A stretch of 64,000 nt of DNA from Pempheris klunzingeri. Lineage: Eukaryota; Chordata; Actinopteri; Acropomatiformes; Pempheridae. The notes under the pieces are model-generated. The model searched no databases. It was given only the letters and a program-made list of their open reading frames with translations, and was not told where the DNA came from. A program made the position numbers and the translations under genes. Below, one piece after another: positions 23,433 through 34,138 of the stretch. The DNA is taken from NCBI RefSeq assembly GCF_042242105.1, contig NC_092012.1:33881978-33945977 (forward strand), written 5' to 3'. Within the stretch, counting starts at the first letter, position 1. Every line of letters starts with the position of its first letter.

Positions 23433-26400
23433 CGATACTCACACTGAGCCCTTTGGCAAAAACAGGCTCAGTGAGGAACTCTGACAGCATCCTGAGCACC
23501 GCCGCTCCCTGCAAACAACACAGAAACCACCACAGTTTGGTTGGCTTGAACTTCTCAGAGCAACAAAGGATTTCACTTTCAATCCAAAAGAAATATGAAA
23601 GCATGATGTTTGTGGTGCAGTGTGGCCCCTGAAACTGGAATGACAACATTCAGGGCTGGGTGAAAGGAAAAGACTCAAAACTGAGTCATGCTGAATAGTC
23701 TCTGTTTTATGGGGTGTTTGTGCTGAATGCATTTTTCTATGGAAGTAAAAAGAGAAGATTATGTGTGGCAATGGCTTATTTTTGAGTCTTTTCAAGCGTA
23801 AGAGGCTTCTTCTCACAAAAACATAATGAACAAATGCAGCTACATCGTCTATATTACTCTTGTACGTGTGTGTGTGTGTGTGTGTGAGATCCTGCATCAG
23901 ATGCTGTATAACTTCTGTGTGAAAGGAGCGGACCTTGTTGTAGGAGATGGTGTTGAACATCTCGCTGATCTGAGCCGGGTCATTGATCTCCTCCTCTCGG
24001 CGGGACAGTGGGTGGGAGGAGGCCAGGGCGTCCACAGCGAACACCTTGTGCACTTCAGACAGTATGAAGTCGTCTTTCTGCGGCCAAGCAGAGAGATGAG
24101 GGTAAGACAGGCTTCCTACTCACCCAGCTACAGTATGTCTGTGAGAGGCCACTGGTCCGTCTGATGTGACTTTCTACTTGTCGAAGCTCGCTGTCTTTGA
24201 AGGTGCAGAGGCTCTTACAATGTTCCAGGTGGGCTCAGCGTGGTCCGCTCCGAGGTACTCCACGTATGACGCAAAGCCCTCGTTCAACCAAAGGTCATTC
24301 CACCAGCGCAGTGTCACCAGGTTGCCAAACCACTGAAAAAACACATCACATAAAGAGGAGAGAGATTCTGCCAAAGTCACCAGTAACACCTCAGTTAATT
24401 AAACACCTCAATACATTCTTGGGGAATCATGTTTCCATGAACAATGTTGACAGTGACTTAAGATTTTGACCAGCATTACCACTAAAGGTCAACTCCAAGA
24501 AATACTGAGCTGAAGAAGCAGAATCACTGACGGTGTCGTATACGAGCTGCGTGCTCAGGCTAAATGTGTGTTTACACCTTTACTGTGTTATTCACAAGAG
24601 AGGAGGAAGGCCTGGCTGAGGTTTGTCCCGTCCACTAAAGGTGGAACCGATGCGATAGAAAAACTATGGCCTACCATGTGTGCCAGTTCATGGGAGATCA
24701 CAGTTGTAACTCTCTCTTTGTTTCCAGCGGAGGACAAGATGGGGTCAAAGAGCAGGGCCGTCTCCCTGTATGTGATCAGACCCCAGTTCTCCATGGCACC
24801 GGCGTTGAAGTCAGGCAGAGCAACCTGATCTGGGGAGGACGAGGACATGGGGAATGGAGCATAACCACTTCCTCTTGCATGGAGAGAATGTCACACCAGG
24901 CAATAACAACCTCTCAGCAGTTTAATGCCTCCCTGCTTATCAGACATCATCCAGAGATTCTGCACATAATACGCTGATGAATTTCGGATATATCTGATCC
25001 ACCGATCAGTGTTTGTTTCAGTAAAATATTTTAGTTTGTAGTGGTTGTCGTTTGTTGTCAGTCATCCACGAGGTGTTTTCAGCAGAAGAAGTAGGAAAAG
25101 AGGAGAAGTGCGGTTGAACTACTCCTGAAAACACGACGTGTGTTGGATTATGAGGTGACTGATGAATTGAGTAACCACCAGTGGGTCACATTGACCTGTT
25201 GAGGCACTGAGTCACTGTCTACGAGGTGTATGCTGGCTGGTTGCCAAAGATTTTAAATCGAGTTTGGCACAACCGAACATGGTCAGGGTAGCATTTACAT
25301 TATGTGAAAATCTCTTAAGCTTGTGCTTGTACTTTATCTCAGGCATCTCACCAAAACTCATTAAAAAAAAAAAAAAAAACACAGACTTCTCGATGAGGGA
25401 ACAGGAAGTGCAAAATTGCTAAAACATTTCCAGATTTTAGGACTCATTCCTGCAGCCGCTCTATTCCCATCAGCCTCTGCTGTATTTTGTGCTTGGTGCT
25501 AATTAGCAGATGCTAAAGTGAGACGGTGAACATGAAGCTTTAATGCCCGCTAAACTTCAGCATGTTAACATTGTTGTTGCAGTGTTGATGTCAGCATTTA
25601 GCTCAAAGCACCACAGTGCATAAGGCCGCTGACGTGGCTGCACACTCTTGTTATCCTGCCTACTGGATGACCTTCTGAGCAGAGGCAAAAATGTCCACCA
25701 GATGTAGGAAATGAGATCGATATTTCTGTCTTCACGGGAAAGTGTTTGCCCTAAGCATGCTGGTGCACAGCTGACCTATCGTTACCTGACTTGGAGAGCG
25801 GATATGTTGCATTGTAGTAGCGCTCAAAGAACTGGAGGATCGGCCCTGTGACGTTGAGAGCATATTCGCCCTGCCTGTCATCTATGGCTTTTTTTCGAGC
25901 CCAGATTCGAACCTGCAAAGAACAAAACAGGTCAAAAGTTCCTTCTTTTTTTTCTGATATTGTTATTGAGCTTTGTCATCATTAACACTGGACACTTTTA
26001 CTGTACTTTTGGATCCAAATGCATGTGGTGATGTGAACAGACACGGGGAACAAACATGTCTTACCAACAAATTGTCCTTCTGGGTCGACTGAATGTTCGC
26101 AAAGTCACTGACAATAAATGCCAGCACATATGTTGACATTCGCTCTGTGGGCTCAAATGTCGTCACTCTGACAGGCACGCCATCAACGACCGAGTCTGAA
26201 GTCTCTGTTCAGAGAGGGGAAGAGTTAGACTCCGGCACTTCGTTAACATTAATGGCATCTGGTTGCTGATTTTCTTTTAACATGTCAAAGTTTTCAATTA
26301 TTTACAACGAAACAGTCTCACACATGAGACACACGTTGTTTGTATTCTCCATTTGTGTTCTCTGTATTGTGAATACTTATATAATGTGTGTTTTCCTATC

Positions 26401-27833
26401 TGGATTTTGCTGTTTGCTTCTGATCTGATCGAGTTTCCACTGAGAATTAAGATGCAAGAACATTTTGAAAGGGTCGAACTTTGTATTTCTACAACAAACC
26501 GATCTCTCGTCCATTAGCCAGGGCCACAGTGCCTCGGTCGTGGATGATGGTGACGTGAAAGACAGCTTTCATGGCCGGCTCGTCGAAGCAAGGGAAGGCT
26601 TTCCTGGCGTACGTTGCTTGCATCTGTGAGGTAGCGATAACTCTGCAAAATGGTCCAATTAAACATTAACACAGAATAGACATCAACAAATGGAAAATGT
26701 CCCACCAAGAGGACATTGGAACCATGATTGTGCCCATTACACCCTCTATGACCACGGCTGGCTCAGACAACTTTGAAATGTAGTTAGTTAGTGAATACAA
26801 ATCAAATGTAATTGGTAAAATAATCTATTGGATTACAAAAACAGTGTAGTCTAATATGAATACTTCTGGATTAAAAATATGGCACTTTGTTGTAACAAAT
26901 GGACAATGTGGGTTCCACAAATATCCTTTTTCTCTTAAAATATCTCCAAACATTTACAGTGCAAAAAATAAATGCATTGTGCATTTTATGATTTTCCAGC
27001 TGGTCACATCAAATGACCCTTACTACGACAGCTGTTGTGCTTTCAGCTACATGAGTTTTCCTCCCTGACACACTCTTCATGAGTTAATAGCACTGGCTAT
27101 CATGAACATAAACTTGGGTTATCATGATAATAATTATAATCCTTGACAATGTAACTATAATCTGAGTGCAAATGTATGATTTACTACATAATCCTTCTTA
27201 AACCAACCCTGACTATGCATTTGCTTACTTTTTCACACCATCGTCAATGTATTCACTCCTGTAGAAGCCCTCCAGGTCGTCTGCCAGCTCCCCCTGAAAC
27301 TCAGAGTGAAGTACATACGACGCCCCAGCAGCCAGTCTGCTGCGGAGCTGAAGAACCAGATACTCCGTCCTCACAACAAGCCAAGACTTCAGTATCGCAG
27401 GCGTTGAGGCTTCACCCAGGCCTCTTAGCCTGGAAAGGTGCCCGTTGAAGGTGGTGAGGTTCAGCTTGTTGGCGTGGATGATGATGAGGTCTGTTTCCTT
27501 CACACATCTGAAGACCACCGACGAGAGTCCAGAGAAGATGTACAGGCCCTCTTTGTTGGGCTTCAGCCGGGGCCACAGGGTCACATTGTAGGAGACGGGA
27601 ACCAGGGAGTCTGGGAGTCTGTAGCGGTCCCAGGGCTCCTTCGGGGTGGAGGGGGTGGTGGGAGGTGTCAGCACGCTGGTGCTGTCTGTTCCTCCATCTC
27701 CAGGCTTGCCTTGATTCTTGGCCCTTTCCTTGTGGTAGGCGACGGACAGAGCTATAATCGTAGCTAGAGCACAGGCCGCCAGCACGAGCACCGCCAGGCC
27801 CACGTTCTTACTGACATAGTAGACTTTCCCCAT
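17681..27833 (-). CDS. anpep: Aminopeptidase N, copy B (20 exons, complete)
   Basis: Exons on the minus strand: 27229-27833, 26500-26642, 26065-26204, 25786-25912, 24675-24829, 24219-24332, 23934-24077, 23443-23508, 23092-23157, 22834-23009, 22170-22246, 21920-22053, 21275-21330, 21041-21188, 20260-20351, 20037-20147, 19731-19898, 18470-18610, 17973-18054, 17681-17833. They sum to 2898 nt, or 965 aa. Exon sizes and phases match copy A, apart from exons 1, 10 and 20. The protein is a type II membrane M1 zinc aminopeptidase: signal-anchor at about residues 10-33, Ser/Thr/Pro stalk, GAMEN (349-353), HELAH (385-389), zinc ligand E408, and catalytic Tyr in ISYNK (474). All key residues are present, so both copies should be active enzymes. 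Outside a near-identical patch in exon 1 the copies differ clearly, so the duplication is not recent. Which corresponds to which zebrafish anpep paralog was not determined. Confidence 0.95.
17839..17862. repeat. (CA)n microsatellite beside anpep copy B exon 20
   Basis: The CA run starts a few bases from the exon 20 acceptor, on the minus strand just upstream of CACTAG. It is followed by an A-run. As a purine-poor GT tract on the sense strand it takes the place of a normal polypyrimidine tract. Confidence 0.8.
21342..21364. repeat. (CA)n microsatellite in anpep copy B intron 12
   Basis: A short CA run lies about 12 bp upstream, on the minus strand, of the exon 13 acceptor TTTCAG. It reads GT in the sense strand. 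Confidence 0.8.
22276..22470. repeat. Interspersed repeat fragment in anpep copy B intron 10
   Basis: The block contains TGGTCCCCAGAGGACGAAT and CCTCCAGCGCCACCAAGAGG. Closely similar phrases (TGGTTCCCAGATGATG, CCTCTAGCGCCACCGTGAGG) occur at about 53850-53920 in igf1r intron 1. The shared order of the two phrases shows a dispersed repeat family with no coding content. Confidence 0.6.
23389..23428. repeat. (CA)n microsatellite next to the exon 8 splice donor of anpep copy B
   Basis: A CA run of about 40 bp reads as (GU)n in the pre-mRNA and starts 13 nt after the exon 8 donor. GU-rich tracts close to donors can bind splicing regulators of the TDP-43 or CELF type. That is general knowledge, not evidence of regulation here. 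Confidence 0.9.
25480..25640. repeat. Interspersed 'GCTAA/TTAGCA' repeat in anpep copy B intron 4
   Basis: The block carries CTGCTGTATTTTGTGCTTGG, AACTTCAGCATGTTAACATT and CAGCATTTAGCTCAAAGCACC. The second and third phrases recur in similar form at 54095-54180 in igf1r intron 1 (AACATCAGGATGTTAGCAT, TAGCATTTAGCACAAAGCACC). It is a dispersed non-coding repeat common to the two introns. Confidence 0.6.
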
Positions 27834-27913
27834 GTCCTGTTCAGGAGGTCAGAAGGGACTCTGAGGGGTCTCAGTCTGTTTTCGTCCAGCACAGCAGGTC
27901 TCTTCCCTCCTCA

Positions 27914-27926
27914 GTTAATGGTTGAG
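27914..27926 (-). promoter_or_regulatory. HNF1-like site upstream of anpep copy B
   Basis: GTTAATGGTTGAG matches GTTAATNATTAAC at 10 of 13 positions, with the left half perfect. It lies 81 bp upstream of the copy B ATG, nearly the same distance as the HNF1-like site of copy A. No TATA box is evident between the site and the ATG. Confidence 0.35.
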
Positions 27927-28804
27927 CTATTAACATGGCAAAAAGACATTTTCATAACACCTGAGGAGGAATGGAAAGATGGGGAGACCTTAGTCTGCAG
28001 CTCAGCAGCTCTGTAATGACTATCAGCAACGGTGCACAATGTGAGTTAAAGCTGGAATAGTTCAGCTAACCTGGAGCTGTTCAGGTGTGGTATCAATTTA
28101 TTCGTCTATCGCTTTAACCAGTTCAATCTGCTGCTTTGATCAGTATTAATAATGAACACATCACGTTAGGTAGAAGTAGAAGAACTCTCTCAGCGTTGGA
28201 AATGTGGTCGTGCTTTCTGTCTTCGTACGAAACAGGATAGACGTTGTTTAGTACCTGCAGTTTATTGGGGGTCCAACATGGATCTAGAGTCTGAATTCAA
28301 AAGCTCAAATCTCTTCTGTAATTGCTTTTTTCTTTTCTCATGCTCGGGGTTATTATCACTGGTACTATAGACGGGGCTCCCGGCTTCGTGAGAAGGACGC
28401 TCGTTACCTCAAGATGGAAACCTGCCTGTTAGCTTAGAGTGCATTAGTGGCTGTTCGCTCTGGCTCCCTGGTCTGAGTCCTGGGTTTATGAAAGTCTGGA
28501 TGGTTTACACTGAAACTGCAGGAATAAACGTCTGTTTTAGGGAAAGACTGCTCACACTTAGCATCTGTTTATGTTAATACTAACATTTGTAAGCCATTAT
28601 GACAATGTGGCATCTTATTTTGCTGCATGCGCCTCCTCAGCTGTTTTGAAACTGGAGCCTACCTATTCACTTCTTTCTGTTTATTCCTGTGGTCTGTCTT
28701 AGAACATGTTTTAAAGTATATTTCCTGGTGGCAGAATCTCCCAGCGGGATCGAGACAACATCTGGATCATTTTACAGCTAAGAGTGTCTCGTGTTATAAC
28801 TATG

Positions 28805-28945
28805 AGACTAGAAAACCTAAAGTTCCTTGGAGTCATTGTGTCCGAACAGCTGACTGGACCTCCAACACCTCACACTTGGTTAAAAAGGCCCAACAAAGAC
28901 TCTTCGTCCTCAGGAAGATGACACAGGGCCAATTCCCACAGAATT
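28805..28945 (+). mobile_element. Decayed LINE reverse-transcriptase fragment (L2/CR1/Rex type)
   Basis: Reading 28817 onward gives LKFLGVIVSEQL. After a one-base frame slip, 28855 onward gives WTSNTSHLVKKAQQRLFVLRKM. Together these match the LGV...W..NT...KKAQQRL.FLR block at the C-terminal end of reverse transcriptases in fish non-LTR elements. The frameshift and the short length show it is dead. Downstream, 29187-29250 has ATAAAGACAATAAAG, a plausible LINE tail. Confidence 0.7.
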
Positions 28946-31864
28946 AACAAACCCAATATTATTTATCAATATTTACAACATTCAACCTCTGCAGATTTGA
29001 ACTTGCTTTAACTTTTCCTTCATTTCATTTTGCTTCTGTTTGGATTTCAGTTGTTTTGTCTCCTGACTTTGCTCTTTGTGCTCTGTTTTTAAAGGTGCTG
29101 TATAAACTAAGTAGGTGTCATTATATTATAATGATGATGATTAGTAGTAGTATTACTTTTAGTTGTACTTAGCTGTTATAACTGCTGGTGTTTTATTTAT
29201 GGGACTTTTATTGTACCCGAGAATAAAGACAATAAAGATTATTCATCTACCTGTTCAGTCATCATTCATCACTTCTGCACAGGCAAGAACAACTTGACTA
29301 GAACACATTGTGACATTATAAAACAGACTCTAGTTAATTGTATTAGCAATAAACAGCATTTACAACTGATAACGGTAACTTGCTTGGACACCACTTCCCA
29401 CCAGCCTCACAGTACCATGTGGTCCTATCTCACACTTGTAATGTGGGGAAAGTCATTAAAATTAATCTTATAATAGATCATCTGTAGCACCTGCAGCTTG
29501 TGTCAAGGACACCTGGAGTTTATTCCCAATGAAACAAACTCCACCCTGATGTAAGAATGACAAGTTAAAAGAGCCTCAGATAGTTGCACCAAAGTTAACC
29601 AGTGACGTAAACTTGTAGTGCTGATGTGGGATCAGCAGCCTCCTCCTGCCCCGCCGCACATCAAACTGACGGTACGTTATCAGTAGCTGCTCGGGGATCA
29701 ACTGTGGTAATATCTGCCGGTGTGGAGCACACTGACATCCACGGTAGAAGATAACACAAACTCAGAGAGCATTCCTTGTCACTCCTGCCATTTCAAGGAC
29801 AAAATCCTGATTGTGCAATTTGTTTCCCTCCCTCCTTTCCTTCCTATCTGATAGCATGTACAGCTGTTTCCTCTACCATGTCGGCAGCTAACCATAAAGC
29901 CGCCCACGAGGGAGTTGATGAGAAACATCCACAACTGACAGTAACCACGGCGACGTCAGCGGCTCTGTCAGCAGGTGCGTTGGCTCGGCCTGCAAAACAC
30001 ATTTCCTCCTCACAAGTATTTTATTTGTCACAACTTTTAGATTTAAAAAAATTTGTTTGATCTGGATATCCTTTCAGTGTATCTATAAAAGGTCATCCAT
30101 CTCCACGACAACCTAGCCGTCACCATGACAACTGAGCAACTTTTATTTTGACGATGACCGACGATTTAGGGATAATAGCCTGCAAACTCACGTTCTTTTC
30201 AAGGTGATCTAGTCACATTTGCAATTGCAAACTTGATGCGTGAAACCAGTAGTCAGTAGTAAATATTAATAAGTTGCTGTCACACGTTTCTGTCCGTGAG
30301 AGGCTACAGATTGAGATAAAGGATAAGATTTCTGTTGTTACAGGAGCCCACAGTCACCCCTGATGACTGACTTGTATGTGGACGCCTATTCTTAGACAAT
30401 ATTTACAGACTGATAATCCTCCACTGAGTTATTATGCTGGTACCAGACGTAATTTGTGATAAAGACACAAAGCTTTTTATGAAAAAGTACGATTTTGATT
30501 ATGGAAATTTGAATTCCAAGCTATTAATTCAAGCCCGTCTTGTATCTCAGCCTATTATTTTATGTAGATGAGGCAGCAATAAATGGGACCAAATAACAAA
30601 ATCTGGCAACTTGTTAATAGCCCGAGTAAGGTGAAGCAGTGATAAGGCACATTTTATCAGGGTAATCTGCATATATCTACATATCATTATGAAAGGCTGA
30701 AAAGTTCAATGAGTCCTTCAGAAGTCACACAGGGGGGAAAAAACTATCCTCCACAGTGACTGCTGTGTGAACTGGACGCCCAACAGGTAGAGAACATCTG
30801 GAAATGATGGATCTGGATCTGATGAGACCCTCTGCAGACCAAGACCACACAAACGCTCTCCTCTCTCAACGTCTCTGTGTAATACGAAACACGCTCTGAG
30901 CCCGCTGTGCCTCTGCAAAGCAGGGCCTGAAAGATAAAAACAAACACTTACCAGTGACTTTTAAAAAAATAAATCTAATCCTAAATTATTCTGTTCTGTT
31001 GAACTGAAGCGATGAAGTAGAGAGAAAAAGGCTTTTAAATTTTCAGGCAGACCAATAAAAAGGCTGTTATGCCTTCATTTGATGCCTGAAAAATGAATAT
31101 TATACCCAAAAAATCACTCTACCACACACACAGTACCAGTAAACATGTAGACACTCTTCAATTAATCCTCACAAACTGCACGACTAACAAAATATGTGCT
31201 GTCAGATTTTTTACAACAGTCAAAACAGTTGATTATTTACAGTCAATAGCTCATAAAGCCGTCAGAAAGTCAGTTTTAGCTCAGTTTCCCTTTGTAGGTT
31301 CATCTTGTCTGTTAGAAAATGTGTTTTAATCAATATTACTACATTTTAATAAGAAAATAAACATGAGCTAATTTCAGGTACGGTGTGGGTCATCATGACA
31401 TGTGTACCCATATTTATTATAATGTAAATGTTAATACAACAGACCAGAAACAGGTGCCGTCTGTGCTGAAAGTCCAAACTTTATCATGTTTTTCAGGGTA
31501 AATCACAAGCAGAGGTTAACAGGAAAGTAGTGGAAATAAATCAGCAGTCTGATAGTAGATAAATGTATCTAACGTCCTAAATTTACGTTAAGGCCAAACT
31601 AATGAGCAACTTAATCCAAACAAATCACAAGCACTTTCCCCGCGCCAGCACAGAGAGGGATAATCTGGAGAGGGGGAATGTTTATTATCGGATACACAGA
31701 ATCACATACTTTCAGGGAGTAAAGCATGACAACAAAAGAGCCACGTGACCGCCTCTGTTTCCTGGTATTCCTGCAAGTACTGAGTATCCAACCTGTGCAA
31801 GCATCTGTGTGTTATCATGAGATTAGTGCTCATCATTGAATGATCTGTGCAGTATTCCCCCTGT

Positions 31865-31891
31865 GCACACACACACACACACACACACACA
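31865..31891. repeat. (CA)n microsatellite
   Basis: This is a simple CA run in intergenic DNA with no associated feature. Confidence 0.9.
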
Positions 31892-32115
31892 CGTCTATAA
31901 CAAAACAGTCGTGCTTAGTAACAGCACAAGTATTCTGCTTTTTGCATAGGACTGAATGAGTGGCGACACCTGGGAGGGAATACAATTGCTGCCCTCTTAC
32001 TGTAAATCTTTTAATGTTCTATTTGGACTGTTAATTCTAATTCTGACCAAAAACATCCTCCATAGATACACACTCATGTTGTTTGCATCCTTTACCTCTT
32101 GTCCCACACAACACG

Positions 32116-32152
32116 TTTTCCTGCTGGGAATCAATAAAGCTCATCTTATCTC
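32116..32152 (+). mobile_element. Probable LINE/SINE 3' tail
   Basis: The phrase TTTCCTGCTGGGAATCAATA followed by AAGCTCATCTTATCT has the form of the 3' ends of fish L2-type elements (stem 'ctg.tggg.at.aataaag' followed by a TATCT-type repeat). Only the tail is seen, so the call rests on resemblance. Confidence 0.4.
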
Positions 32153-33172
32153 AAGCACGTGAAGATAAAATACCTTTAAGTAACCGCACGGCCACTTTTG
32201 TCTTCTCATTCTACCTGCACGTGAACCCGTGACCCACTCCGTCAGCTCTGTGTGGTCTCAGCTCCACACTGTACAGATAAGCTCCATCCAGCTGCAGAGT
32301 TTACATGCTGCACAGCCTCACAAACTGAGACTTTAAGCACGGGATGAATCCCCTCCCTACTTAAAGCAGCGAGCATTTCACAAGCTTTATTCACTGTTGG
32401 CCTCCTTAAATGTAGATGTGAAAAGCAGTGAAACCAAAAACAGAGGGGAAAAACAGAAGCAGCACAGGCTGAGCTGGCTGCTACGAGGTAACTTTTCACA
32501 AGCAGCATTTCACAGTGGGCATTTTCTGTCTATACTGCATTCATGCACCGCTCCTTAACAGTCAGGGATGAACCCTCTCGCTGCAAACCAATTCTGAGAA
32601 ACTCTTTGGTGTAAAAGAAGCAGCACAAAATTGCACCAGGTGCCAAACTCCATAAAGCTAATACCTTTGCAGTGAAGGAAAACACAGCGTGCAAAAGGAG
32701 TGACTTTGGCATGCAGGCAGTAGGACTAATGAACATGTCAAACTTGGTGAAATCAGTACATACCAAACTCTGTGTAAGCTGGATTTCCACTGCAAGCCCT
32801 GATTTACGTCTGCATGAGACGCAGAAGTCGAGCTGGAATGATGTGAAACACTCAGTCTGCATCTGTGAGGGTGGAGGTGGGCGGTGTTGAGCGCTACAAC
32901 CACTTTTTCCTAGGGACAGAACAACGCCCTCAATTTTCAAAGAAAAAAAAAATCCCTAAATTAGGGAAGGGGGGCTGAAAGAATGCGGCTGTATCAACAA
33001 CACTGCAAAGTCATTGAGGTTTAGCAGAAAGAACTGAGCACGTATGATCCTCAGAGGTACAGACTGTTCTGACCACTCTGATGCCGGTTGACCACAGCCG
33101 GGTGTCTCCGCTTCCCTGCTGACACACGAGAAAAAAACCTGAGTCGTTGTGAATGAGGGATTCATATTTTCA

Positions 33173-33178
33173 TTTATT
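33173..33178 (-). terminator. Candidate poly(A) signal of ap3s2
   Basis: TTTATT gives AATAAA on the minus strand, about 960 bp past the ap3s2 stop codon. No AATAAA is evident nearer, so the 3'UTR may be about 1 kb, or a variant hexamer may be used closer in. Confidence 0.35.
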
Positions 33179-34138
33179 TAATTTACCTTGGCAGGGAGTG
33201 TCTCAGTGACACGGACACATTCGCCTCCCTTGAGGAGGCTCGAGATGGGACTTCACGGTAAAACTCCAGCAGAGTATGGCTTCAATGACAGTCTGAATCC
33301 ATGTGACCACTAAACACAGCCAATAAGACACAAACACACTTCACACAAACACTTGAAGATCCAAAAAAGGTCTACGATAGTCTCTCTGAACAGATGTTGG
33401 CAGGGTACTAACACAGCACATAAAACTTGGCCAGAACTAAACTGCATTTACATTTGCCTCACTGGGCAAAATCTGCACCGAGGAGAACAATAACATTATT
33501 CACAAATCACACGGATGTCAGACACACAATATATTACAGAAAAGGAAAAATAAACTGTGACAAGAGCCAGCAAGAGCAGTCTAATCCCAGCGTGCATGAA
33601 CACACACTTGGAACGGGACATAAATATGTGTTGGAGTAATTACAGCCCAATACAGGAGCCAAAGGATCTGATTACAGCGGACTGTGCCGAGTCCAAGAGC
33701 TCGCTCTAAACAGGGAGGGCTTTCAAATACTAATGTCAGGGATGCAGAAGAATTGTTGCAGTAAATTATGCACGAGCAAACATTTGTTTTTGTTTTGGAA
33801 TGATTGGGAAATCACCTAGAGATAAAAACAAAAATAAGAAAGACCAAAAGAAAGTACATAGATATTAATATCACTGCTTTATAGAATCAAACTTTACATT
33901 ATTGTGCAAATCCTTCAACTGGAGCAACCTGTAACTTGGAGACAGCAGGACTCAAAAGTAACTTGCAACTTATCTCCCGTTTAGGTGAAAGGAAGGAGTG
34001 GGAGGATAAGCTGCCGTGGTTCCATAATACACATACATACAGAAAACAGTTTGCTCTGTGTTAACAACAGAGCTGGGCGGAGGGGAGCCGCATCACTAGT
34101 ACATCCCCGAGCCCCGCGGAGCCCAGCTGGATGGCTGT

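Larger units (their letters stand above)
27927..33172. other. Gene-free interval between anpep copy B and ap3s2
   Basis: No gene is supported. It holds a decayed LINE (28.8-29.25 kb), a probable LINE/SINE 3' tail at 32116-32152 and a (CA)n run at about 31865-31891. Open frames at 29776-30060, 30718-30947, 32242-32508 and 32530-32940 show no recognisable domain and no splice context. ARPIN, which neighbours AP3S2 in mammals, was looked for here and not seen. Confidence 0.45.

Noticed and set aside
23439-24053. 204-aa ORF spanning anpep copy B exons 7 and 8
   Set aside because: It includes intron sequence; the real exons are separated by good GT-AG sites with sizes equal to copy A.
28627-28947. 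106-aa ORF as a possible gene
   Set aside because: Its end is a frameshifted LINE reverse-transcriptase fragment; the rest is unrelated intergenic DNA.
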